Source of the DNA: Chromatiales bacterium
Lineage (GTDB): Bacteria > Pseudomonadota > Gammaproteobacteria > UBA6429 > Thiohalophilaceae
Direction: 5' to 3'
NCBI GenBank assembly: GCA_027070385.1
Contig: JALXDW010000140.1
Location: forward strand, 1 to 23,857
Length of the DNA: 23,857 nucleotides
Part shown: positions 16,686 to 23,527 of the stretch, piece by piece
Layout: the number at the start of each line of letters is the position of its first letter
How positions within the stretch are numbered: position 1 is the first letter of the stretch
The notes under the pieces: generated by a model
Database searches by the model: none
Told to the model about the DNA's origin: nothing
Seen by the model: only the letters and a program-made list of their open reading frames with translations
Made by a program: the position numbers and the translations under genes

Positions 16686-16895
16686 ATGCTGACTGATTTT
16701 GATATATGCTGCCCCTATTGTGGTGAAGTTTTTAATAGCCTGATTGACTGTAGTCCACTTATAGACGGCAATCCGGGTGAGGATTATACTTACACTGAAG
16801 ACTGCCAGATATGTTGTCAGCCTATTTTATTAACTCCCGTCATGGATCCCCATGGCGTTTTAATTAATGTAATGACAAGACAGGAAAATGAATAA
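16686..16895 (+). CDS. CPXCG-motif cysteine-rich small protein
   Basis: This 69-residue protein carries CCPYCG at 8-13 and a second cluster, CQICC, at 40-44, giving a likely zinc-ribbon fold. It matches the small family named for its CPXCG motif, found widely in gammaproteobacteria with no known function. It starts 14 bases after hemW and overlaps the following lipoprotein gene by 8 bases, so it probably belongs to the same transcript. The start ATG has no strong Shine-Dalgarno, but placement and intact motif support it. Confidence 0.85.
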   Translation: MLTDFDICCPYCGEVFNSLIDCSPLIDGNPGEDYTYTEDCQICCQPILLTPVMDPHGVLINVMTRQENE

Positions 16896-17382
16896 GCCCC
16901 TTACCATTCCAAAACTATTGTTTTATCTCTATTTCTTTTTATTAACCTCTTGTGCAACAAACAATACAATAATACTCGATGAGGATAGCGACTTTGCTAA
17001 TCCTCCATTCAGGATTATCGCTCAGGGGCAATACAGTAATATCTCTCTTAGCAGGCAACTGGTTATTAAAAACCGCCAAGACTGGCAACGTCTCTGGAAC
17101 ATACATCGACTCCAGCCCGACCTGAAACGACCCTATATTAATTTTAGTAACGACATGGTCATTGCTGTTTTTGCCGGACAGCAACCCAGTGGTGGTTATG
17201 CTGTTGGTATCAACCATCTCAAACGAATGGATAATAACTTGTATGTATCCGTTACATTCAAGGAACCGGGACGCAATGAAACAGTCAGTCTGGCACTGAC
17301 ACAACCATATATTTTTATTGCCACAGAAAAAATAGATGGCAAGGTGATTTTTATTGCCGATACTTTGTCTAACCGAAAATAA
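16888..17382 (+). CDS. PrcB-like lipoprotein
   Basis: This 164-residue protein has a lipoprotein signal peptide with lipobox LTSC (Cys22). The mature part contains VIKNRQDWQRLW and, further on, MVIAVFAGQQPSGGYAVGI, the conserved core of the PrcB C-terminal domain first described in a spirochaete protease complex; later strands read YVSVTFKEPG and YIFIATEK. A possible role is binding to or stabilising an envelope protease, perhaps relevant to the trypsin-like protease upstream (speculative). AGGAAA sits just before the ATG. It overlaps the CPXCG gene and ends 6 bases before the cupin gene. Confidence 0.75.
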   Translation: MNKPLTIPKLLFYLYFFLLTSCATNNTIILDEDSDFANPPFRIIAQGQYSNISLSRQLVIKNRQDWQRLWNIHRLQPDLKRPYINFSNDMVIAVFAGQQPSGGYAVGINHLKRMDNNLYVSVTFKEPGRNETVSLALTQPYIFIATEKIDGKVIFIADTLSNRK

Positions 17383-17388
17383 TAGAAA

Positions 17389-17757
17389 ATGACCATCATC
17401 ACAAAGAAAGCGGATCTGGCAACTTATATCACCAAGGATCATTCCAGTATCTGTGAATTAATGCACCCTGAACAACATCACAATCATAATCAAAGCCTGG
17501 CACAAGCAGTTGTTCAACCCGGACAGGAAACACAATTACATTATCACGTTAAAACGGAAGAACTTTATCATATACTGGAAGGACAGGGTTTAATGACCCT
17601 TAACACTGAATCATTTAACGTTGAACCGGGGGACACTATTTGCATACCAGCGAATAGCAAGCATAAGATCAAAAATACAGCCAATACTAATCTTGTTTTT
17701 TTATGTTGTTGCAGCCCGGCTTACTCACATAACGATACCTTTATTCTGGATAAATAA
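17389..17757 (+). CDS. Single-domain cupin protein
   Basis: This is a 122-residue small cupin. The first metal-binding motif is visible as HYH (51-53), Glu57/58 and a Gly-rich turn after HILEG, and the second motif as PGDTICIPANSKHKI with His92. This suggests a metal-binding beta barrel, possibly a mannose-6-phosphate-isomerase-like or sugar-related cupin, since it lies one base before a sugar kinase gene. Its substrate cannot be told from sequence. A run of His and Asn at 29-34 precedes the barrel. It probably shares a transcript with the genes on both sides. Confidence 0.8.
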   Translation: MTIITKKADLATYITKDHSSICELMHPEQHHNHNQSLAQAVVQPGQETQLHYHVKTEELYHILEGQGLMTLNTESFNVEPGDTICIPANSKHKIKNTANTNLVFLCCCSPAYSHNDTFILDK

Positions 17758-17758
17758 A

Positions 17759-18685
17759 ATGCGTATTGGTATAGATTTAGGTGGTACAAAAACAGAAGTG
17801 ATTGCACTCGATACTTATGGCACCGAACTTTTTCGACAACGCCTTGCAACGCCACAGCATAATTATACTGAAACCTTAAATACCATCTGTGAACTTGTTA
17901 ATAATGCTCAGACACATACCAATCAACAGGGAACGATTGGCATTGGTATACCGGGCGCTATCTCACCGGCTACTTCACTGGTAAAAAATGCCAATTCAAC
18001 CTGGCTGATTGGCCAACCTCTTCAGGCCGATCTGGAACAACGATTGCAATGCAAGGTAAGAATTGAAAACGATGCAAATTGTTTTGTTGTTTCAGAAGCA
18101 ACTGATGGGGCAGCAAAATCAGTAAATAGCGTTTTTGGTGTGATTCTTGGCACCGGTACTGGAGGTGGGTTGTGCATCAACAAAAAGGTATTAACCGGTT
18201 GTAATGCCATTGCAGGTGAATGGGGGCATAATCCTCTGCCCTGGCAAGATGAAAATGATGCTGAACATATTCATAGCCGTGATCAATGCTATTGTGGTAA
18301 AGCGGATTGCATTGAAACTTTTTTATCCGGCCCAAGTGTTGAAAAACACTATCAACGCCTGACAAGTGCAAGCCATCGTATTCCGGTCAAACAAATTATT
18401 GAATATGCAGAGCAAAAGGATATACAGGCCATAAGCTGCATTGAACAATATGAACGGCGTCTGGCAAAAGCACTGGCGCATATTATCAATATTATCGACC
18501 CGGATGTCATCGTTCTAGGGGGTGGCATGTCAAACATACAACGTCTTTATAAAAATGTACCTCAATACTGGCATCACTATGTTTTTTCTGATCATGTTGC
18601 AACACAACTGCTACCTCCGGTACATGGCGACTCAAGTGGAGTCAGAGGTGCGGCCTGGTTGTGGCCGGAAGAAAACGCTGACTGA
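17759..18685 (+). CDS. mak: ROK-family fructokinase (Mak-like)
   Basis: This 308-residue sugar kinase closely resembles E. coli Mak, which phosphorylates fructose and more weakly mannose. The N-terminal phosphate loop GIDLGGTKTE, NANSTWLIGQP, the catalytic Asp105 in ENDANC, EWGHNP with His157 and the Cys cluster CYCGKADC (177-184) of the ROK zinc site are all present; VLGGGMSN and HGDSSGVRGAAWLW complete it. The open frame continues 46 codons upstream into the cupin gene, but the ATG at 17759 fits the family start MRIGIDLGGTKTEV exactly. It is the last gene of the forward run and converges with an opposite gene. Confidence 0.92.
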   Translation: MRIGIDLGGTKTEVIALDTYGTELFRQRLATPQHNYTETLNTICELVNNAQTHTNQQGTIGIGIPGAISPATSLVKNANSTWLIGQPLQADLEQRLQCKVRIENDANCFVVSEATDGAAKSVNSVFGVILGTGTGGGLCINKKVLTGCNAIAGEWGHNPLPWQDENDAEHIHSRDQCYCGKADCIETFLSGPSVEKHYQRLTSASHRIPVKQIIEYAEQKDIQAISCIEQYERRLAKALAHIINIIDPDVIVLGGGMSNIQRLYKNVPQYWHHYVFSDHVATQLLPPVHGDSSGVRGAAWLWPEENAD

Positions 18686-18715
18686 TAGTAAACATGGATT
18701 CAACCATTGATGCTA

Positions 18716-18994
18716 TCAGGGATCAGCAATCCGATTGACATCCTCAGTTGCTGATTCTTTTTTTGAATATTCCTTCATGCTTTCAAACAGTAATTCACTG
18801 GAACGATCCACCTTTTCTGTTTTATTACGCATATTGTAAATCATGTTGATAGTCACGATGACACCGTAAATAAAACTGAATAGCACGAGTAACGGCAAAA
18901 AAGTATTGGTAAAACCATTGTCACTGTTTACATCACTGAAAATATAGGCGGTAAAGCCAATAATCAGTGCCATTAAGTGCATTAAATGAATCAT
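18716..18994 (-). CDS. Small two-helix membrane protein, unknown function
   Basis: This 92-residue protein has two hydrophobic segments (about residues 3-18 and 33-52) linked by a short polar loop, then a charged cytoplasmic-looking tail of about 40 residues rich in Lys, Glu and Ser. No known family is recognised. The start could be the ATG at 18994 or the one four codons in; neither has a clear Shine-Dalgarno. It starts 21 bases after the trmB stop on the same strand, so it may be the last gene of the thiS-thiG-trmB run. Its final codons overlap the forward terminator hairpin. Confidence 0.65.
   Translation of the reverse strand: MIHLMHLMALIIGFTAYIFSDVNSDNGFTNTFLPLLVLFSFIYGVIVTINMIYNMRNKTEKVDRSSELLFESMKEYSKKESATEDVNRIADP
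18721..18764 (+). terminator. Probable terminator of the mak operon, inside the 3' end of the opposite gene
   Basis: ATCAGCAA (18722-18729) pairs with TTGCTGAT (18748-18755) across an 18-base loop, extendable by a G-U pair, and is followed by a T-run (18758-18764). On the + strand this looks like a rho-independent terminator about 35 bases after mak. It lies within the last codons of the reverse-strand membrane protein gene. Confidence 0.6.
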
Positions 18995-19015
18995 AGTTAA
19001 ACTATAGTGGTTAAT

Positions 19016-19711
19016 TTATATCTTTGTAAACATCAAATCCCATACATCGTGACCGAGACGGTGACCACGCTGTTCAAATTTGGTAAGCGTTCGCCACTCC
19101 GGACGGGGTGAATACTCACCCACTCCGGCCTTATTTATAAATTGCGGCATTGCATTCATGACTTTCATCATATGCCGTGCATAATCTTTCCAATCGGTTG
19201 CCATATGCAATAAACCATTGCTTTCCATTTTAGCAGCCAACATAGTAACAAACTCCGGGTTGATAATACGGCGTTTGACATGACAACGCTTGTGCCAGGG
19301 ATCCGGAAAATAAATATACACCGCAGCCAGCGAATTATCTGCAATATTATTTTGTAATACATCGAACACATCGTCCGTCATGACCCGAACATTGGTTAAT
19401 TCCTGACGATGGATCAGTTGCAATAAATTGCCGACTCCGGGGCGATGCACCTCTACCCCCAAATAATTATTCTCGGGATGCGCGGCCGCCATGTTTGCAA
19501 CAGACTGGCCGTTTCCAAATCCAATTTCCAGATGGGTGGGTGCTTCACGTTTAAATTCTTTTGCAAAATCAAAAACACCAGCGGATGCTTGCAAGCCAAA
19601 TTCCGGTAAATATTTTTCGAGTGCAAACTGCTGAGCAGCCGTGAGCCGACCTTGACGACGTACAAAACTGCGTATGCGGTGATCTTTTGGGGTGGGCAGT
19701 TTTGCTTGCAT
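19016..19711 (-). CDS. trmB: tRNA (guanine-N7-)-methyltransferase
   Basis: TrmB makes m7G46 in the variable loop of tRNAs using SAM. In 231 residues the SAM-binding segment LEIGFGNGQSVANMA, the family hallmark YIYFPDPWHKRCHVKRR, and the C-terminal region with the RPEWRTLTKFEQRG tRNA-contact segment are all visible. The N-terminus has RIRSFVRRQGRLT, a common TrmB opening. It follows thiG by about 50 bases on the same strand; thiS-thiG-trmB is a conserved order in Pseudomonas and relatives. Confidence 0.96.
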   Translation of the reverse strand: MQAKLPTPKDHRIRSFVRRQGRLTAAQQFALEKYLPEFGLQASAGVFDFAKEFKREAPTHLEIGFGNGQSVANMAAAHPENNYLGVEVHRPGVGNLLQLIHRQELTNVRVMTDDVFDVLQNNIADNSLAAVYIYFPDPWHKRCHVKRRIINPEFVTMLAAKMESNGLLHMATDWKDYARHMMKVMNAMPQFINKAGVGEYSPRPEWRTLTKFEQRGHRLGHDVWDLMFTKI

Positions 19712-19763
19712 GAGAGATCTGTCCGAATACTGTTTTAGCCGATATGGTTGATTGTTTGCCGGG

Positions 19764-20555
19764 TTAAATAATCAAACCATCAATAGGCGATGATGCACTG
19801 GCAAAACGTTTTCGTGGCATGCGCCCAGCAAGGAAGGCTTCACGTCCTGCATCAATCGCCTTGTTCATAGCAGAGGCCATCAGCACTGGATTTTTTGCCC
19901 CGGCAATCGCTGTGTTCATCAACACACCGTCACAACCCAGTTCCATTGCTATCGCAGCATCCGAAGCTGTACCAACACCGGCATCAACGATAATGGGGAC
20001 ATTGGCATTTTCAATAATCGTTAGAATATTATACGGGTTACGAATACCAAGCCCTGAGCCGATGGGTGCGGCTAATGGCATTACCGCAACGCAGCCAATC
20101 TCTTCCAGGCGTTTGGCAATAATTGGGTCATCGCTGGTGTATACCATGACCTCAAAGCCCTCTTTCACCAATATCTCGGCTGCTTCCAGTGTGGCAGGAA
20201 TATCCGGGTAGAGTGTTTGCTCATCACCCAATACTTCAAGTTTAACCAAACGATGATCGTCCAGTAACTCCCGCGCTAAACGACAAGTGCGTAAGGCATC
20301 TTCAGCACTGTAGCAACCGGCGGTGTTCGGTAAAATGGTGTATTTATCCGGGGAGATCACATCAAGTAAATTCGGTTCATCCGGATTCTGACCGATATTG
20401 CTGCGCCGCACTGCAACGGTCACAATTTCTGCACCACTGGTTTCAATCGCTTCACGGGTTTCGTTCATGTCTTTGTATTTACCGGTACCCACCAGTAAAC
20501 GCGACTGGTACGATTTACCCGCAACAACCAATGGCGTGTCTTGTAATGCTGTCAT
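19764..20555 (-). CDS. thiG: Thiazole synthase
   Basis: ThiG builds the thiazole ring of thiamine from deoxyxylulose phosphate, dehydroglycine or glycine imine, and ThiS thiocarboxylate. The 263-residue TIM-barrel protein has [10 protein letters not shown] near the start, [34 protein letters not shown], and the phosphate-binding [13 protein letters not shown] and [11 protein letters not shown] loops. AAGGAAG just upstream of the start gives a good ribosome binding site. thiS lies 81 bases upstream on the same strand, the expected partner. No thiE, thiO or thiF is in the window. Confidence 0.97.
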   Translation of the reverse strand: MTALQDTPLVVAGKSYQSRLLVGTGKYKDMNETREAIETSGAEIVTVAVRRSNIGQNPDEPNLLDVISPDKYTILPNTAGCYSAEDALRTCRLARELLDDHRLVKLEVLGDEQTLYPDIPATLEAAEILVKEGFEVMVYTSDDPIIAKRLEEIGCVAVMPLAAPIGSGLGIRNPYNILTIIENANVPIIVDAGVGTASDAAIAMELGCDGVLMNTAIAGAKNPVLMASAMNKAIDAGREAFLAGRMPRKRFASASSPIDGLII

Positions 20556-20636
20556 CTTACTTCCTTAAACTTTAAATAAAATGGGGATTCTGCTGATTAT
20601 ATGGCAAAACAGCGGCTGAAAAGGCCGGCAACAGTG

Positions 20637-20837
20637 TTAACCGCCACCGACCGCATGAACAATTTCGACCACATCACCGTCCTGAAACCGATAGTTTGCA
20701 TAGTGGCTGCGCGGCACAATTTCCCGGTTAACTTCCATCGCAATGCGGCCACCACTGATACCCATCAACTCAACAAGTTGTGCAGCCGTGCAGGATTCTT
20801 CTACTGTCTGGCTGTTGCCATTCACTGTAATATTCAT
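20637..20837 (-). CDS. thiS: Sulfur carrier protein ThiS
   Basis: This 66-residue ubiquitin-like protein ends in AVGGG, with the terminal Gly-Gly that is adenylated and thiocarboxylated to donate sulfur to ThiG. It starts MNITVNG, and contains the DGDVVEIVHAVGGG end typical of ThiS. It precedes thiG in the operon. No THI-box (TPP riboswitch) is recognised in the 127 bases before it. Confidence 0.93.
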   Translation of the reverse strand: MNITVNGNSQTVEESCTAAQLVELMGISGGRIAMEVNREIVPRSHYANYRFQDGDVVEIVHAVGGG

Positions 20838-20964
20838 GCCGCTAAGGTTAATGCGACAGGGGTTGTCAGGTCAATGACTGCCTGAGTATTTATATCAATT
20901 TAAGGAAGAAAAAGTAACGTGCCGGCAGCCCGGCTTATTCAAACAGCCAAACGCTACCAGGTGG
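20838..20964 (-). other. Intergenic region between the receiver gene and thiS, with a weak terminator-like hairpin
   Basis: Reading the minus strand, GCCGG and CCGGC (20921-20934) form a 5-bp GC stem with a 4-base loop, followed after a few bases by TTTTT (20909-20913). It could end transcription of the receiver gene. An AT-rich TATAAA further on may serve a thiS promoter. Both readings are weak. No riboswitch consensus is seen. Confidence 0.35.
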
Positions 20965-21345
20965 CTAACTTGAAGGGGCTGAATGACAGGACTCTACCAA
21001 ATCAACCAGTTTTGTCATATCAAATGGTTTACTGACATAATGGTTTGCACCGGCATCCATACCTGCCTGAATGTCAGACTGCATTGACTTGCCCGATACC
21101 ATAATCACTTTCACATTTTCCATTTTTGGATTTGCCCTTATGCGTTTGCAAACTTCAATACCATCAATACCTGGCATCATCACATCCAGCAACACAATAT
21201 CCGGTACGGATTTTTCAAGCTTTGCCAATGCAGCTTCACCGGATTTAACCAATATCATTTCGTGCGAGTCTTCAAACAATTCCTTAATGATCATTAAATT
21301 TAAAGGCTCATCATCAACGGCAAGTATCATCATGGAATTGTACAA
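20965..21345 (-). CDS. Stand-alone response regulator receiver domain (CheY-like)
   Basis: This 126-residue single receiver domain has the acidic pair Asp11-Asp12, phospho-acceptor Asp54 in LLDVMMPG, Ser84 in MVSGKS and Lys106 in SKPF, so it should be phosphorylatable. No output domain follows. The frame can start at a TTG (21345) or at ATG codons 4 or 5 residues later; neither has a strong Shine-Dalgarno. It lies about 50 bases after the chemoreceptor-like gene on the same strand, which suggests it may act with that receptor. No histidine kinase is in the window. Confidence 0.85.
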   Translation of the reverse strand: MYNSMMILAVDDEPLNLMIIKELFEDSHEMILVKSGEAALAKLEKSVPDIVLLDVMMPGIDGIEVCKRIRANPKMENVKVIMVSGKSMQSDIQAGMDAGANHYVSKPFDMTKLVDLVESCHSAPSS

Positions 21346-21394
21346 TAGCTTTTCCGGTTTATTTTAAGATGAGTGGTTTAAATAGCTATCAAAA

Positions 21395-21946
21395 TCAGGA
21401 CAGTTCTTCATTGTCATCACCACTGTCGGGAGTGCTGTTGTCGGTCTTTTCCTTATTCACCGATTCGGCTAACTGCTCCAGCTCCATACCTAAAGACTGT
21501 AATGCCTGGCAAGCAGCGGCCATCACCTGGCTGTTTTGCTGTGTTGTTTCTCCAATGCTCCGAATGCCCTGTAATTTTTCAAACACTTGCTCAGCGGTGT
21601 GCAGTTCATGACGGGTTGCGGTTTCCAATTCCGACCCCAAAGCTTTTACTTCAGCCATATAGCCCACCAACTCGGAATACGAAATCACCACACCTTCGAT
21701 TGACTCATCGGAATCCTGCGCAAGTTCGACGGATTGGCTCACCGTATCGGATGTTTTCTGAACGCTGCTGATAATTTTTTCGATAATATTTTCAATTTCA
21801 CCGGCTGATTCCTGCGTTTTGCTGGCCAATGAACGGACTTCATCGGCCACCACCGCAAAACCTCGACCTTGTTCGCCAGCACGTGCCGCTTCAATCGCGG
21901 CATTCAGTGCTAATAAGTTGGTTTGCTCTGCCACTCCTTTTATCAC
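21395..21946 (-). CDS. Methyl-accepting chemotaxis protein signalling domain, C-terminal part of a split gene
   Basis: The 183-residue frame begins at GTG 21946 and carries the MCP signalling tip: [20 protein letters not shown], then [13 protein letters not shown], followed by a long coiled-coil helix and an acidic tail. It is in the same frame as the upstream part, from which it is separated by a TAG and six sense codons, so the ancestral product was about 414 residues. AGGAGG at 21962-21957 lies 10 bases before the GTG and could start a separate polypeptide. Whether this part is made alone, by read-through, or not at all cannot be told from sequence. Confidence 0.75.
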   Translation of the reverse strand: MIKGVAEQTNLLALNAAIEAARAGEQGRGFAVVADEVRSLASKTQESAGEIENIIEKIISSVQKTSDTVSQSVELAQDSDESIEGVVISYSELVGYMAEVKALGSELETATRHELHTAEQVFEKLQGIRSIGETTQQNSQVMAAACQALQSLGMELEQLAESVNKEKTDNSTPDSGDDNEELS

Positions 21947-21956
21947 ACTGATAATA

Positions 21957-21967
21957 CCTCCTCTCTA
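21957..21967 (-). promoter_or_regulatory. In-frame amber codon followed by a perfect Shine-Dalgarno inside the chemoreceptor gene
   Basis: On the minus strand AAG is followed by TAG (21967-21965) and then AGA GGA GGT, which contains AGGAGG (21962-21957). The next in-frame GTG is 10 bases later at 21946. A single CAG to TAG change would explain the stop. AGGAGG could also be incidental, as it encodes Arg-Gly-Gly in a Gly-Gly-Ile-Ile context normal for this family. Confidence 0.6.
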
Positions 21968-22639
21968 CTTACTTTCTTCACCCAGTCGCTCTATGGTTGA
22001 ACCGGCAGAAATCACCGACTCACTGAGTGCTGCAACACTGCTCATCGCCTTTGTCATCACCAACTTGCCACTATTCCCCTCTTCTTCCGAACGGCTGGAC
22101 AAATCAACGGTCTTTTCAGCAGCGCTCGATGCGGCTGAAAAGACCGACTGCAAACGTTCCACCAACCCCGTAATATCGGTTGTTTCATTCAGCTGTTCAT
22201 TCATTTGCCCCACAATAGTCGAAGCTGTATGGCTAATATCATTAACATGGTTAGCCAAAGTAGCAGCAACCTCTGTAACAAATTTATTTGTTAATCTTAA
22301 TGTCGACATGGCATTGGTAAAATCGTTAGCCAGTATCATCGCCTGAGGCATCCCCGCAACCACAGGAATGGGATCAAACGTTTCACCTTTCATGCCTTTT
22401 TCAAAGGCGTTAATTAAACTCAGGTTAAAACGGCGCGCCAGCTGACGGCTAGCAATCTGTAACCACCAACCCAGACCGATGCACACCAGCAATACCCATG
22501 TTAAAGGAGTGTTAGTGACCACTCCGTTCACTAAAATACTGACAACCAGACCCAAAAGACCCACACCCGTTAAACCCGCCCCGCTGTAACGGTGTAATAG
22601 AATACCTTGAATTTGTTGTTTCAAACGACCTGACATCAC
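21965..22639 (-). CDS. Chemoreceptor-like protein, N-terminal membrane part ending in an amber stop
   Basis: This 224-residue frame has two hydrophobic segments (about residues 20-37 and 46-60) with almost no periplasmic loop, so it lacks a classical external sensor domain; a long helical region follows, reading into the descending arm of an MCP hairpin (VAALSESV, ISAGSTIERLGEESK) and stopping at TAG 21967-21965. Family members continue directly into the tip. AGGAG at 22651-22647 supports a start at GTG 22639 or the adjacent ATG 22636. The gene opens the reverse-strand cluster and diverges from the SRPBCC gene. It may be a recent pseudogene or a two-chain receptor. Confidence 0.72.
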   Translation of the reverse strand: MMSGRLKQQIQGILLHRYSGAGLTGVGLLGLVVSILVNGVVTNTPLTWVLLVCIGLGWWLQIASRQLARRFNLSLINAFEKGMKGETFDPIPVVAGMPQAMILANDFTNAMSTLRLTNKFVTEVAATLANHVNDISHTASTIVGQMNEQLNETTDITGLVERLQSVFSAASSAAEKTVDLSSRSEEEGNSGKLVMTKAMSSVAALSESVISAGSTIERLGEESK

Positions 22640-22821
22640 TCAAACACTCCTACTTTTTTATTAAGAACCTTTTAAACGATTCTTGAATTTGGCAAGTAAA
22701 CAACCACAAATACCCTGCATTTGTATCAATAATGACCCCACCATTTACAGCTTATCGGCCTAAAATAACAAAACATGAGTATTGGGATGAATAAAAACTG
22801 AGCATTTAATAGATTGAACTT

Positions 22822-22849
22822 TTGATACCATCACCTGACCAACAATAAT
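22822..22849 (+). promoter_or_regulatory. Sigma-70-type promoter candidate for the SRPBCC gene
   Basis: TTGATA (22822-22827) and AATAAT (22844-22849) are each one base from consensus, separated by 16 bases. Transcription would begin about 25 bases before the ATG at 22882. The 242-base divergent region 22640-22881 is otherwise AT-rich and shows no gene. Confidence 0.45.
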
Positions 22850-22881
22850 GGACACTGCCCCATCGAAACTGCTTATATCGC

Positions 22882-23520
22882 ATGAAAAAGCCTTCTTTTT
22901 TCAATAAGTTGCTAATATCCGGGGTATCTCTCCTGGGCTGCCTGCTTTTTAGTCCGGCAAGCTTTTCAGGGCAAGTGGTTAAATCTTTTGTGGATCAGCA
23001 GGGTGAACATTATCTCATCGATTTGCAAATGCAAATCGAGGCTCCCAGAGACAAGGTTTATGCACTGATTACCGATTATGCCCACCTCGATCGCCTCAGT
23101 GATAGCATCCAATCCAGCCAGATACTCAAGCGAATATCCGCAAGGGAAACACAGGTGAAATTAGTCTCTGAAGGCTGTGTACTGTTTTTCTGTCAAACTG
23201 TCACCCAGGTACAAAATGTTCATGAACTGGATAATGACTATATCCACATAATGGTTGAACCTACATTAAGTGACGTCAAACTGAACAACCAGCTCTGGCG
23301 TATCGAGGCCATTGACAGCCATCGCACCCGCATTTATTACAGTGCGGATATCGTGCCAGACTTTTGGATACCCCCACTGATTGGCAGCTGGATTTTTCAG
23401 GGAAAATTGCTGGAGGAAGCCACCGAGCTGATTAATAATGTGGAAAAAATGGCAAATCCAACCTTAAACCCCCATACTGCTGCTGAACAAAATAATACCG
23501 AAATTACCGAAGAAGAGTAG
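22882..23520 (+). CDS. Exported SRPBCC/START-like (polyketide cyclase/RatA-type) protein
   Basis: This 212-residue protein has an N-terminal signal peptide (MKK, then a hydrophobic run to about residue 29), so it is likely periplasmic. The mature part resembles SRPBCC proteins of the RatA/Coq10-like kind: QIEAPRDKVYALITDYAHLDRLSDSI is the typical helix-grip start, followed by strands with VKLVSEGCVLFFC and a late RIYYSADIVPDFWIPPLIG with a C-terminal helix. Such folds bind hydrophobic ligands; no ligand is evident here. The C-terminal ~25 residues are polar and acidic. No Shine-Dalgarno is seen. It ends 7 bases before mutY, so the two may be co-transcribed. Confidence 0.8.
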   Translation: MKKPSFFNKLLISGVSLLGCLLFSPASFSGQVVKSFVDQQGEHYLIDLQMQIEAPRDKVYALITDYAHLDRLSDSIQSSQILKRISARETQVKLVSEGCVLFFCQTVTQVQNVHELDNDYIHIMVEPTLSDVKLNNQLWRIEAIDSHRTRIYYSADIVPDFWIPPLIGSWIFQGKLLEEATELINNVEKMANPTLNPHTAAEQNNTEITEEE

Positions 23521-23527
23521 CTCCTAA

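Noticed and set aside
16942..17442. 166-codon open frame on the minus strand
   Set aside because: It is antisense to the PrcB-like lipoprotein, which has a lipobox, a family motif, a Shine-Dalgarno and tight operon spacing; the reverse frame shows no recognisable motif.
17621..17758. 46-codon N-terminal extension of the fructokinase
   Set aside because: It lies inside the cupin gene and precedes the exact Mak-type start MRIGIDLGG.
19819..20211. 130-codon forward frame over thiG
   Set aside because: Antisense to a fully conserved thiazole synthase.
20838..20964. TPP riboswitch upstream of thiS
   Set aside because: The conserved THI-box segments are not present and the region is too short for a full element plus expression platform.
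21819..22346. 175-codon open frame on the plus strand over the chemoreceptor
   Set aside because: Low-complexity Ser/Ala-rich product typical of the antisense of an MCP coiled coil; it also crosses the split site with no supporting signals.
21395..22639. Frameshift as the cause of the split chemoreceptor
   Set aside because: Codon-by-codon reading shows both parts in the same frame with one TAG between them, so it is a nonsense codon, not a frameshift.
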